A stretch of 64,000 nucleotides of DNA from Methylophilus sp. DW102. Lineage in GTDB: Bacteria; Pseudomonadota; Gammaproteobacteria; Burkholderiales; Methylophilaceae. The translations under genes and the position numbers were made by a program. The stretch spans positions 2,790,001 to 2,854,000 of the forward strand of contig NZ_AP029023.1 of NCBI RefSeq assembly GCF_037076555.1. The letters are read 5' to 3'. Shown piece by piece: positions 1 through 8,895 of the stretch. Below the pieces are notes generated by a model. It saw nothing but the letters and a program-made list of their open reading frames with translations, had not been told where the DNA came from and did no database searches. Each line of letters starts with the position of its first letter. Within the stretch, counting starts at the first letter, position 1.

Positions 1-1306
1 GATTGGTTTCGCGGTAGTTTCTTTGCGCATCCAATAACTCGAACAGACTCTTGCCGCCCAGCGCGTAAGCCGCTTTCATCTTGTCACGGATCACTTTAGA
101 AACACCCAGCTTGGTGTCTGCCTCATTGACCAGCACCAGATACGAAGCGTCATAGATGTGGTAATTTCGCTCGATTTCAGACCTGAGCTCAATCAGCTGC
201 GTATCCAGATCCAGCTCGCTCTGTCTTTTGAGTGATTTGGCCTTGGCAATATTGCCCTGGTTGCGGTCAAATACCGGCAACGAAACATCCACGCCTATGC
301 CCCAGGCATTCTGATCCGGGAAACCAATCGCCTCTTTCTGAAACTGGCGGGTCACCCCTAAATGGGTCACCACCGAGGGATAAGCCTTGACCTCTTCGAG
401 CTCGATATTGCCAACTGACTGTTCTATTTGCCGCTTTAGCATGGCGATATCCGGCCGGTTTTCCTCGGCCATCTGGATCAAATGCTCAGGATCACTGATC
501 GGCTGCGGATGCTCAATCTCCAGGCTGCCAACCACGTGGATGACTTTGTTCTTTTGCATGCCAAGAAAGGCCTTCAGGCGGCTGATGGCATTTTCCACAG
601 CCACCCGTTTGGTGCGCAACTCGGTTTGGCTAGAGAGCAAAGACAAATTCACTCTATCCAGCTCGATAGACCCGGCCCCGCCGATTAACACGCGTTTTTC
701 CGTCAACGCTTTCAGGGCCGCCAGCTCGGTGAAATCCTCCTGCGCCAGCGCTTGCAGATTTTGCGCCTCCAGCACATCGTAAAAAGCGGCAATCGCCCCA
801 GCAATGCGCAACCGGATAGTGTCATTCACACTCGCCTTGGCCACCTCCACCCCGAGTTGGGCAGCACGCATCTCTGCCGCACGCTTGCCAAACACAAACC
901 AATCAATCGGATATGCCACCCCGAGGTCGAACTGCGGAGGGCCGCCTTGGCGATTGACGTTAAAAGACTGATTCAGCGGCATCAAGGTATTGGAGACATT
1001 CATCACCGGGTTAGGCGGCAACTTGGCCGTGACCAGATCCGCCTCGGCCTGATAAATGCCTTCCACCGCAGACTTGATTTGTGGGTCTGCCTGCAGCGCG
1101 AGATAGATGGTTTTGTTGAGATCGAGCGCCGTGTCTTCCAGCTGCTCAGCAGCCAGCGGTGAATGATGTTGATCGGGTAACCGGGCGGAGAGGCCGTCTT
1201 TGACAAAGGCGGGCGGCACGACATACCCTTCAGCAAAACCGGGGCTCTGCAATGCCATCGGCATGATCAGCAGCAGGAGTCTGGCGTAGAGGCGTAATAA
1301 CTGCAT
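1..1306 (-). CDS. TolC-family outer membrane efflux protein (partial)
   Basis: The minus strand is open from an ATG at 1306 to the window edge with no stop, giving 435 codons; the C-terminus is missing. The N-terminus is signal-peptide-like (MQLLRLYARLLLLIMPMAL...AEG). It continues with features of TolC/CzcC-type outer membrane factors: ALDLNKTIYLALQADPQIK near residue 62, long amphipathic helices, then RPDIAMLKRQIEQSVGNIEL and DVSLPVFDRNQGNIAKA in the second repeat. Such proteins form the outer-membrane channel of RND or ABC exporters. It is divergent from a response regulator/sensor kinase pair, so metal or drug efflux under their control is likely (inference). Downstream pump genes would lie outside the window. 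Confidence 0.85.
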   Translation of the reverse strand, partial: MQLLRLYARLLLLIMPMALQSPGFAEGYVVPPAFVKDGLSARLPDQHHSPLAAEQLEDTALDLNKTIYLALQADPQIKSAVEGIYQAEADLVTAKLPPNPVMNVSNTLMPLNQSFNVNRQGGPPQFDLGVAYPIDWFVFGKRAAEMRAAQLGVEVAKASVNDTIRLRIAGAIAAFYDVLEAQNLQALAQEDFTELAALKALTEKRVLIGGAGSIELDRVNLSLLSSQTELRTKRVAVENAISRLKAFLGMQKNKVIHVVGSLEIEHPQPISDPEHLIQMAEENRPDIAMLKRQIEQSVGNIELEEVKAYPSVVTHLGVTRQFQKEAIGFPDQNAWGIGVDVSLPVFDRNQGNIAKAKSLKRQSELDLDTQLIELRSEIERNYHIYDASYLVLVNEADTKLGVSKVIRDKMKAAYALGGKSLFELLDAQRNYRETN

Positions 1307-1445
1307 AAAGGAGAAGTGCAAATGTCGTTCATCATGAACAGCTTTTATGAAGAATTTATTACACCCTTTCTAAAAGCTGGATTTTTAGTGTTTCTAAGTG
1401 AGCGTTGCCAGGATTGACGGCATCATAATTTTTATTGCGTTTGAC

Positions 1446-1469
1446 TTCCCTGAATTATTCTTCAGGGAA
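1446..1469. promoter_or_regulatory. Inverted repeat in the divergent efflux/regulator intergenic region
   Basis: TTCCCTGAA and TTCAGGGAA form perfect 9-bp arms around a 6-nt spacer (ttattc). The element lies about 85 bp upstream of the response regulator start and 140 bp upstream of the TolC-family start. It is a candidate operator for the neighbouring OmpR-type regulator; no poly-T follows, so a terminator is less likely. Confidence 0.4.
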
Positions 1470-1554
1470 TATGATGCATTAACCATTTAATATGCTTGGC
1501 GCACGCAGCAGCAAATGACCAAAACTTAGTAAGACGGATGATAGAGATGCAACC

Positions 1555-2238
1555 ATGAAAATTCTGATCGTTGAAGACGATTTCAAAGCCGCCAAACTTA
1601 TTGCCAGAGGCTTGATGGAAGAAGGCTTCAAGGTTGAGATTGCTGGCAGTGTAAGCCAGGCGCTGGATGCGTTGATGCATCACTTTGACTTAATGATTCT
1701 GGATTGGATGCTGCCTGATGAAGACGGATTAAGTTTATGCATCAAACTGAGAAAAAATAAAATGGAGTTACCCATTTTGATGCTGACGGCAAAAAATGCC
1801 ATCAATGACAAAGTCAGTGGATTGAACAGCGGCGCGGATGACTATCTGGCAAAACCGTTTGCATTTGATGAGCTGCTGGCCAGAGTGAATTCACTGCTGA
1901 GAAGACAACGCAGGTCGCCATCCACGCTACTCTCCGAGCACGGGGTCATCCTCAACTTGCGCTATAAAACCGTGATGCGCCGTGGCCATGCCATCACGCT
2001 TTCGCCCAAAGAGTTTGACCTGCTCGAATTATTGATGTTGCATTCCGCGCAGGTGATTTCCCGCAAAACCATTGCACAACGCCTTTGGCAACAGGACTGG
2101 ATTGCAATCGACAACCTGATTGATGTGAACATCAAGAATCTGCGTCAAAAACTGGAGCTTCCAGGACAGCCAAAATTGATTCATACCCTACGGGGAGAAG
2201 GCTTTATTTTTGAAGAAAGAGCCAGCATTGAAAATTAA
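1555..2238 (+). CDS. OmpR/PhoB-family response regulator
   Basis: This 227-residue two-component regulator begins MKILIVEDD, with acidic pocket Asp8/Asp9, phospho-acceptor Asp50 in LMILDWMLPDEDG and conserved Lys100 in DDYLAKPF. The C-terminal half is a winged helix (GHAITLSPKEFDLLELLM, then NLIDVNIKNLRQKL and IHTLRGEGFIF). This layout is typical of CusR/CopR/QseB-like regulators. Its end overlaps the kinase start. Its position opposite a TolC-family gene suggests it activates an efflux operon, probably in response to metal or envelope signals (inference). Confidence 0.93.
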   Translation: MKILIVEDDFKAAKLIARGLMEEGFKVEIAGSVSQALDALMHHFDLMILDWMLPDEDGLSLCIKLRKNKMELPILMLTAKNAINDKVSGLNSGADDYLAKPFAFDELLARVNSLLRRQRRSPSTLLSEHGVILNLRYKTVMRRGHAITLSPKEFDLLELLMLHSAQVISRKTIAQRLWQQDWIAIDNLIDVNIKNLRQKLELPGQPKLIHTLRGEGFIFEERASIEN

Positions 2239-3637
2239 CTTTCGTCAGAAACTCACCCTGACCTATCTGACACTCATCCTGGTCATCGTATCGCTCACTG
2301 CGCTTTTCTCATGGTGGCAACTCTCCATCGCCGCCAAAAATCAATTGGATCATGCCCTGCTTTCCCTGGCGGAAACTGAAGCAGAAATGCTGATCTCCCT
2401 GCAGGATCGCTCAGATATCCGCATTCATGACTGGCAACATGATAAAGACCGGATTGCATTAAACAGACTGGATAGACTGGTACAGATTGTGGATGAACAC
2501 GGCCATTCCCTCGCCAAGAGTCGCAATCTGGGGGAGGCCAACCTCCCCATCACGCCTCAGGCGCTCAGGCAGCATCACCGTGCCAGCTTCGAAACCATTG
2601 ATCACTTTAATAATGAGCCCTTACGCGTAGTGGTGTTTCCCGTTTACAAAAACGCTCATTATTACTATGTGCTGGTAGCCGGGTCCATGGATGATATTGA
2701 TCGCATTCTCAATACGGCAACCATGATCTTCATGCTCATGGCCGTCGCGCTCGCCGGTGCGATCGTATGGGCAGGCTTGCTGCCCATAGACCGTATTCTT
2801 AAAGTGATTCAACGTATCGTGTCACAGACCAGAAACATCCATCAGGAAAATCTGCATCAGCGGCTCTCCAATGACCATGCGGATGACGAAATAGGCGAAT
2901 TGATTAACACCCTGAATGCGATGCTGCAGAGACTGGAAAGCGCTTTCGAGGTCCAGAGAAACTTCACCTCCCATGCGTCTCATGAACTGAAGTCGCCCCT
3001 CTCCAGAATGCGAACAGATATTGAGGTCGCACTGAGAAGACCCCGAGACAAAGAGGCATATCAAGCAGTCCTGATGTCCTGTCTGGATGAAGTCGATCAT
3101 TTAACAAAAATGCTGAATAGCATGCTGCTATTGGCGCAACTGGATGCCAATATGGAGACGCTGAACAAAGAGGTTTTATCAGTCAGCGACTTGATGACCG
3201 AAGTGCTGCACCAAGCTCGCCAACGTCTGCAACAACGCGATTTAAGCGTCACCACGGTGATCCCCGCCGAACTATCCATTGTGGCTCAAAAAGAGTTTGC
3301 ATTATTGTTGATTGGCAACCTCATCGACAATGCCATCAAGTTCACTTTAAACAATAAAATCATCGTTGAGGCCATCCAACACCAAGGGGGCGTAGTGTTG
3401 AAGATTATTGACTTCGGTGCCGGGATTCCAGCCGATGAAGCCCCCTTTATTTTTGACCGTTTTTATCGTGGCAGAACCGTACTCAAAAATGCGATCCCCG
3501 GCAGTGGGCTGGGGCTGGCGTTAGTCAAAACGCTAGCCAGGCATTGTCAATGTGAGATCACCCACTCGCCGAATCCAGAAGGTGGATCCATCTTTACGGT
3601 ATGCTGGGCACCGCCGCAACGGCCACTACCGCTTTGA
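2210..3637 (+). CDS. Sensor histidine kinase of the OmpR-type pair
   Basis: The protein (475 residues from a TTG at 2210) overlaps the regulator by 29 nt. A TTG at 2228 is an alternative start; no ATG lies nearby. The order is TM1 (about 13-35), a periplasmic domain of about 135 residues, TM2 (about 165-188), HAMP, HisKA with His258 in SHASHELKSPLSRM, and HATPase with N box NLIDNAIKF, G1 DFGAGIP and G2 GSGLGLALVK. The family autophosphorylates and passes phosphate to the adjacent regulator. The signal is unknown; the architecture resembles CusS-type metal sensors. Confidence 0.92.
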   Translation: MKKEPALKINFRQKLTLTYLTLILVIVSLTALFSWWQLSIAAKNQLDHALLSLAETEAEMLISLQDRSDIRIHDWQHDKDRIALNRLDRLVQIVDEHGHSLAKSRNLGEANLPITPQALRQHHRASFETIDHFNNEPLRVVVFPVYKNAHYYYVLVAGSMDDIDRILNTATMIFMLMAVALAGAIVWAGLLPIDRILKVIQRIVSQTRNIHQENLHQRLSNDHADDEIGELINTLNAMLQRLESAFEVQRNFTSHASHELKSPLSRMRTDIEVALRRPRDKEAYQAVLMSCLDEVDHLTKMLNSMLLLAQLDANMETLNKEVLSVSDLMTEVLHQARQRLQQRDLSVTTVIPAELSIVAQKEFALLLIGNLIDNAIKFTLNNKIIVEAIQHQGGVVLKIIDFGAGIPADEAPFIFDRFYRGRTVLKNAIPGSGLGLALVKTLARHCQCEITHSPNPEGGSIFTVCWAPPQRPLPL

Positions 3638-3643
3638 ACTTGA

Positions 3644-4576
3644 ATGCTGAGCATTAAAATGTCATCTCTTTACTCTGCCCCAAATATCGTGAGACACCAC
3701 TACACGCTACCCCCAGCACACAGCATCGTAAGGTTGCAAAACTTAAGCGTCACCGAGCAAGCCCGGCTGCTGCCACAAGTGTTTGCCCTTGCCCGCGAGC
3801 AATACCCGGAATGGCCCGCAGAGCAGTTGCCTAATTGGCTGGCTGCCTTGGCGGGCGGCAATGCCAACGGCACCAAAATGGCTGTGTCGGTGGTGCTGGA
3901 TGCGCAGGGTGAAGTCGCTGCCGCCAGTGCGCTGGAGCTGTATCGCAACGGCACCGCCATGATCAACTACAGCCTGGCCCGAAAAAATGCCGAGCGTGCT
4001 AGTGCCAAGCGGGGTAGTGCTGAACAGAGCGCCGCGCTGATTTACGCCGCGACCAAAGACATGGCGGCGGGGATTCAAGCGTTGCAGGCACAAGGTGAAC
4101 CCATCCACTTTGTCGGCAAAGAGCATCATTTGCAAAGCCTGCGCGCAATTGCAGGCTATTATGCGGTGGGCCAGGTGCCGATTGACGGCCCGACCTCTTT
4201 GCTCACACGTGCGGTGAAATATTACGAGGTCGCCTATGGTGACCCGAAAGAAGTTGAAACTCAGGCTAGAATAGACCATGCGATGATGCTGGCTGACCCT
4301 AAAGCAGGCTATGCCGAGGAAGAGAATGTGCACCTGTGGCTGCTGGGTGACTTTATCCCCAGCGCGCCCAACAAGCCCTTGGCCGAATCGCTGCGAGCGC
4401 TGGCAGACACCTATGCCCAAGAGCACAGCATCTTCCGCGAAAAAGACATACGCTTAGACCCTGGCTACAGATCGCTACACCAGCTGGCTGACCATTTGCC
4501 AGCAACGGCCACTTATCAACAAGCTGTAGAGGCCTCGGCGGTGGGCGCGGCGCAATGGCTGGGTTTGATTGCATAA
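3644..4576 (+). CDS. Protein of unknown function
   Basis: I do not recognise this 310-residue protein. It is soluble, with no signal peptide or TM helix, and Ala-rich. Central stretches are AVSVVLDAQGEVAAASALELYRNGTAMINYSL and GEPIHFVGKEHHLQSLRAIAGYYAVGQVPIDGP, given here as landmarks only. Starts at 3644 or 3659 are both possible and neither has a strong ribosome-binding site. It begins 6 nt after the kinase gene and lies about 200 bp before ovoA, so it could be co-transcribed with either. The function remains open. Confidence 0.6.
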   Translation: MLSIKMSSLYSAPNIVRHHYTLPPAHSIVRLQNLSVTEQARLLPQVFALAREQYPEWPAEQLPNWLAALAGGNANGTKMAVSVVLDAQGEVAAASALELYRNGTAMINYSLARKNAERASAKRGSAEQSAALIYAATKDMAAGIQALQAQGEPIHFVGKEHHLQSLRAIAGYYAVGQVPIDGPTSLLTRAVKYYEVAYGDPKEVETQARIDHAMMLADPKAGYAEEENVHLWLLGDFIPSAPNKPLAESLRALADTYAQEHSIFREKDIRLDPGYRSLHQLADHLPATATYQQAVEASAVGAAQWLGLIA

Positions 4577-4777
4577 CAGCCTTGCCACCATTTGCTGCGC
4601 ACCCTATCCATCGCTACGACACAAATGAGTATCGTGCATTCAAATTGAACCAATCATTTCAAATGCTATTCAATAAACAAGCGCTGCCTGGGGATTTGCA
4701 TTCCCCCTGTGTGCGTTTATTTTCCAATCTCTAAAGATGCGCTTGATAGACAGGCCACGAAACCGATCACGACAGAC

Positions 4778-6883
4778 ATGACCAAACCTCCTCATCGCAG
4801 CCTTCTACTTAGCCAGGATCACACATCGCTCACCCGTGAGCAGATACGGGCTTATTTTCATGAGACCTCAGATGTCTATGAAGCCTTGTTTACGTTACTC
4901 AGCAACGAGCAAGCGTACTACGTGAAACCCATTGCGCTAAGACATCCGCTGATTTTTTACTACGGCCATACCCATACCTTTTTTATCAACAAGCTGATTC
5001 TTGCCGGGCTCATCACCGAACGCGTGAATCCCAGGTTTGAGTCCATGTTTGCGGTCGGCGTCGATGAAATGGGCTGGGATGATGTGAACGAAGCCCACTA
5101 CCAATGGCCAACGCCAGCGGAGGTGAAGGCATACCGTGCACAGGTGCGCGAAGTGGTTGACCAACTGATCACGCGCCTGCCTTTTGAGCTGCCGATTGAT
5201 TGGGAGAGCCCGTGGTGGCCGATTCTGATGGGCATTGAGCATGAGCGCATCCATCTGGAAACCAGCTCGGTACTGATCCGGCAACATGCCTTACAGTATG
5301 TTCGCCCCTCCCCCGCATGGGCACCCTCTGCTGCGCGGGATGTGGTCGCCCCTGAAAATCGCTTGGTGCCTATCCCGGCGCGTGAAATTGTGTTGCGCAA
5401 GTCAGACACGTATTACGGCTGGGATAACGAATACGGTCAATTTCACGGCCACTGTCCGGCCTTTGAGGCGGCCAAATACCTGACCTCTAATGCCGAGTTT
5501 TTACGCTTTGTGGAAGCGGGCGGCTACCAGGCAGAGGCCTACTGGCAAGAAGAAGGCTGGGCCTGGCGCACCTACACGCAAGCCGAGCATCCCACGTTTT
5601 GGATCAAACAAGCCTCTGGCTGGCAACTGCGCCTGCTGACGGAAGAAATCGACATGCCATGGAGCTGGCCGGTAGAAGTCAATTACCATGAGGCCAAAGC
5701 GTTTTGCAATTGGCTGTCGGCACAGCGGGGCAAACCAGTGCGTCTGCCCAGCGAGCAGGAGTGGTATAGTCTGTATGAACATGCAGGCTTGTCCGACGCC
5801 CAGGTCACCAACGGCCATCTTGCCAATCTGTTTTTAGACCATGGAGCATCGTCTTGCCCGGTCAACCAGTTTGCGCATGGTGAGCTGTATGATGTGGTGG
5901 GCAATGTCTGGCAATGGACAGAAACACCCATTTTTCCGTTTGATGGCTTTAAAGTACACCCGTTGTACGATGACTTTACCACCCCGACCTATGATGGCCG
6001 CCATAATCTCATCAAGGGTGGCTCCTGGATCTCAACGGGCAACGAGGCGATTAAAAGTGCACGCTACGCCTTTCGCCGACATTTTTTTCAACATGCAGGA
6101 TTCCGCTATATTGTGACTGATACCCCCTTAGAAAATAACAGCTCGTATTACGAATCTGACAAGCAGCTGTCGGAGTATGCCGAATTTCATTATGGTGACA
6201 GCTATTTTGGCGTACCCAACTTCCCCAAAGCGCTGAGCGATTATGCCCTGCAGCATTTGCAAGCCAAACCAAAACGCAAAGCGCTCGATTTGGGCTGTGC
6301 CACCGGCCGTGCCACTTTTGAGCTGGCCACACAGTTTGAGCACGTCACCGGCATAGACTTTTCTGCCCGCTTTATTGGCTTGGCGTTACAAGCGGCCGAA
6401 CAGGGCGTGTTGCGTTACACCATGGTCAATGAAGGCGACTTGGTCAGCTACCAGGAGCGCACACTGAGTGCCTTAGGCTTAGACCAGGTGGTCGATAAAG
6501 TGGAATTCTGGCAGGGCGATGCCTGCAACCTCAAGCCTCAATTCACCGGCTACGACTTTATTCTGGCCGCCAATTTAATTGACCGGCTCTATCGCCCACG
6601 CCAGTTTTTGAGCACCATTCATGAGCGCTTGAATATCGGTGGCGTACTCATGATCACCTCGCCGTATACCTGGCTGGAAGAGCACACCCCGCGTGAGGAA
6701 TGGATAGGCGGCTACAAGCAAGATGGCGAAAATGTGACCACGCTGGATGGCCTGAAAGCGCTGCTAAGCCCGCACTTTACACTCATGAAAGCCCCGGTAG
6801 AGATTCCGTTTGTGATTCGTGAAACCCGCCACAAATTTCAGCATACGCTGTCAGAAGTGACGTTATGGGAGCGCGTCAGTTGA
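4778..6883 (+). CDS. ovoA: 5-histidylcysteine sulfoxide synthase / methyltransferase OvoA
   Basis: This protein (701 residues from ATG 4778) makes the first step of ovothiol: oxygen-dependent, iron-catalysed coupling of cysteine to histidine, followed by thiohistidine N-methylation. The N-terminal DinB-like domain has FYYGHTHTFF (around His64/His66) and HERIH (His155, His159), candidate iron ligands. The middle is an FGE-sulfatase/C-lectin fold (YGWDNEYG, RLPSEQEWY, LIKGGSWISTGNEA, YAFRRHFFQHAGFRYI). From about residue 495 there is a class I methyltransferase with motif I ALDLGCATGRATFEL. The three-part fusion separates OvoA from EgtB and from SenA-type proteins. The next gene overlaps it and supplies a C-S lyase. 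Confidence 0.88.
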   Translation: MTKPPHRSLLLSQDHTSLTREQIRAYFHETSDVYEALFTLLSNEQAYYVKPIALRHPLIFYYGHTHTFFINKLILAGLITERVNPRFESMFAVGVDEMGWDDVNEAHYQWPTPAEVKAYRAQVREVVDQLITRLPFELPIDWESPWWPILMGIEHERIHLETSSVLIRQHALQYVRPSPAWAPSAARDVVAPENRLVPIPAREIVLRKSDTYYGWDNEYGQFHGHCPAFEAAKYLTSNAEFLRFVEAGGYQAEAYWQEEGWAWRTYTQAEHPTFWIKQASGWQLRLLTEEIDMPWSWPVEVNYHEAKAFCNWLSAQRGKPVRLPSEQEWYSLYEHAGLSDAQVTNGHLANLFLDHGASSCPVNQFAHGELYDVVGNVWQWTETPIFPFDGFKVHPLYDDFTTPTYDGRHNLIKGGSWISTGNEAIKSARYAFRRHFFQHAGFRYIVTDTPLENNSSYYESDKQLSEYAEFHYGDSYFGVPNFPKALSDYALQHLQAKPKRKALDLGCATGRATFELATQFEHVTGIDFSARFIGLALQAAEQGVLRYTMVNEGDLVSYQERTLSALGLDQVVDKVEFWQGDACNLKPQFTGYDFILAANLIDRLYRPRQFLSTIHERLNIGGVLMITSPYTWLEEHTPREEWIGGYKQDGENVTTLDGLKALLSPHFTLMKAPVEIPFVIRETRHKFQHTLSEVTLWERVS

Positions 6884-8100
6884 GCCACCGCTTTGAGGAA
6901 CACGTGTCGCGTGAAGGTAGCGGCGCATTAAAATACGATGGCCGCCAGCAAACCTTCGGCACCACCGATGTCATGCCCATGTGGGTGGCCGATATGGATT
7001 TTGCCGTGCCCGCAGCAGTGACCGAGGCGCTGCAAGCGCGCATCGCCCATCCGGTGTTTGGTTATTCCCTGGCACCCGACAGCCTGTATCAAGCGCTGAT
7101 TGATTGGCTACAAATCAAGCACGGTTGGCCAGTCCAGCGCGAATGGATTGTGCTCACGCCCGGCGTGGTGCCCTCGCTCAACCTGGTCGTCGCTGCCCTC
7201 ACCGCCCCCAACGACGCGGTGATCGTGCAACCACCCGTGTATTTTCCGTTTTTTTCAGCGGTCACGGGCCAGCAGCGGCGTTTGCTTGAAAACCCGTTAC
7301 GCCTGACCTCCGATCACGCACAACAGCCGCAATACCAGATGGATATGGACCACCTTACGGCGTGCGCGCAACAGGCGCGCATGCTGCTGCTATGCTCACC
7401 GCATAATCCGGTAGGTCGGGTGTGGCAACCGTCAGAGCTGGAGTCTATTTTAACCATCGCGGACCAACATGATTTAATAGTGCTCTCAGACGAAATCCAT
7501 GCCGATTTAGTCTATGCAGAAGCGCAACACCAGCCGCTTAGCCGTTTGGCCATGCAAGCCGAAACCGCCGAGCAAACCGCGTTATCCCACCGCGTGATTA
7601 CCGCCGTCTCGCCCAGCAAAACCTTCAATATTCCAGGCCTGGGTCTCTCAGCCTTGATTGTGCCAAACACCGCGCATCGGCAAGCCATTCAACGCCAGCT
7701 CAACACGCTAGGCCTCTCAGTGACCAACCCACTCAACATGGCCGCCTTTGAAGCGGCCTATCGCGGCGGAAGCAACTGGCTAAATGATCTGATGCCTTAT
7801 CTGCAAGCTACGCGCGATGCGGCAGTGGCGTATATTCAGGCAGAGCTGCCCAGTATCAAAGTCATCGTTCCGCAAGCCACTTATCTGCTATGGCTGGATT
7901 GCCGCGCCCTCAATCTGCATGACGCCGCATTAAAACGCTTTTTTATTGAAGAAGCGCAACTCGGCCTCTCGCCCGGTGCGATGTTTGGTCATGGCGGCGA
8001 AGGCTTTATGCGCATGAACATAGGCACCCCCCAAGCCAACGTGCTCGCGGCGCTGGCGCGATTAAAAGCCGCCTGCAGCCGTCACGGTCTCTCAACTTAA
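6865..8100 (+). CDS. ovoB: PLP-dependent C-S lyase of the PatB/MalY family, probable OvoB
   Basis: A 411-residue fold-type I aminotransferase-like protein with VMPMWVADMDF near the N-terminus, CSPHNPVGRVW, the aspartate segment LSDEIHADLVY, and Schiff-base Lys252 in VSPSKTFNIPGL. These are MalY/PatB cystathionine beta-lyase-type motifs. The gene overlaps the 3' end of ovoA by 19 nt, which argues for translational coupling. In ovothiol synthesis a PLP sulfoxide lyase (OvoB) cleaves the sulfoxide made by OvoA to 5-thiohistidine. That role is inferred from context; a general cysteine-S-conjugate lyase is the alternative. Confidence 0.8.
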   Translation: MGARQLSHRFEEHVSREGSGALKYDGRQQTFGTTDVMPMWVADMDFAVPAAVTEALQARIAHPVFGYSLAPDSLYQALIDWLQIKHGWPVQREWIVLTPGVVPSLNLVVAALTAPNDAVIVQPPVYFPFFSAVTGQQRRLLENPLRLTSDHAQQPQYQMDMDHLTACAQQARMLLLCSPHNPVGRVWQPSELESILTIADQHDLIVLSDEIHADLVYAEAQHQPLSRLAMQAETAEQTALSHRVITAVSPSKTFNIPGLGLSALIVPNTAHRQAIQRQLNTLGLSVTNPLNMAAFEAAYRGGSNWLNDLMPYLQATRDAAVAYIQAELPSIKVIVPQATYLLWLDCRALNLHDAALKRFFIEEAQLGLSPGAMFGHGGEGFMRMNIGTPQANVLAALARLKAACSRHGLST

Positions 8101-8131
8101 ATACTCCCCTCACCACACGCTAGGAACAGCC

Positions 8132-8881
8132 ATGACGCAAGCAGCTAAAACGATGTTGGCGCAGTTATTCAGCAAAGCAATCTCCACCGCATTGATGCTG
8201 TGCGTGCTGTGTGCAGCCAGCCTCGCGCAGGCAAACACGCTAGAAGAAGCCAGACAGAAGCTACTGCAAAAAGACTATGCCGCTGCCCACGCCATTTATC
8301 TGTCGCTCGCCAGTCAAAACGATGCCAAAGCCTGCTACAACCTGGGCCTGATGTCGCAGAACGGCGATGGCGTGCCCAAAAGCATGGACGAAGCGGTCAA
8401 GTGGTACACAAAATCGGCCGAGTTGAATTACAAAGAGGCGCAGTACACGCTGGGTTCACTGGTGTTTCAGCGCCAGATTCAAAGCATCAGCTACCCGCAA
8501 GCGGTGGCCTATTACGAGCAAGCAGCCAAGCAAGGTCATGTGAAATCGCAGCTCAATTTAGGCATGCTGTATTTGCGGGGCGAAGTGATTGCGCAAGACA
8601 TGTCCGCCGCCGTGCACTGGTTAAGCCAGGCCGCCAGCAACAACAATAGTGAAGCCCAGGGCTACCTGGCCGAGCTTTACCAGCAAGGGGCCGGCGTTGA
8701 ACAAAGTACCCTCAAAGCGGCGATGTGGTTGATATTGGCAACCCAAAACGAAGAAAAACGCCTGGTGAATCGCCACAGCAAAATGCTGAATTATCTCTAT
8801 GCGCAAATGAGCGAAGAGCAAAAAGCCGCGGCCACCCAATTGGCCACGCAATGTAAAAGCCAGCAATTGCAAGGCTGTTAA
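8132..8881 (+). CDS. Secreted Sel1-like repeat protein
   Basis: A 249-residue protein with a signal peptide (hydrophobic ALMLCVLCAASLAQA) and at least four Sel1/TPR-like repeats, for example ACYNLGLMSQNGDGVPKSMD, YTLGSLVFQRQ, SQLNLGMLYLRGEVIAQDM and GYLAELYQQGAGV. AGGA stands 6 nt before the ATG. Sel1 proteins are usually periplasmic or outer-envelope interaction scaffolds. It follows ovoB by 31 nt and may share its transcript; no specific partner can be named. Confidence 0.85.
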   Translation: MTQAAKTMLAQLFSKAISTALMLCVLCAASLAQANTLEEARQKLLQKDYAAAHAIYLSLASQNDAKACYNLGLMSQNGDGVPKSMDEAVKWYTKSAELNYKEAQYTLGSLVFQRQIQSISYPQAVAYYEQAAKQGHVKSQLNLGMLYLRGEVIAQDMSAAVHWLSQAASNNNSEAQGYLAELYQQGAGVEQSTLKAAMWLILATQNEEKRLVNRHSKMLNYLYAQMSEEQKAAATQLATQCKSQQLQGC

Positions 8882-8895
8882 ACAAGGATCACACG

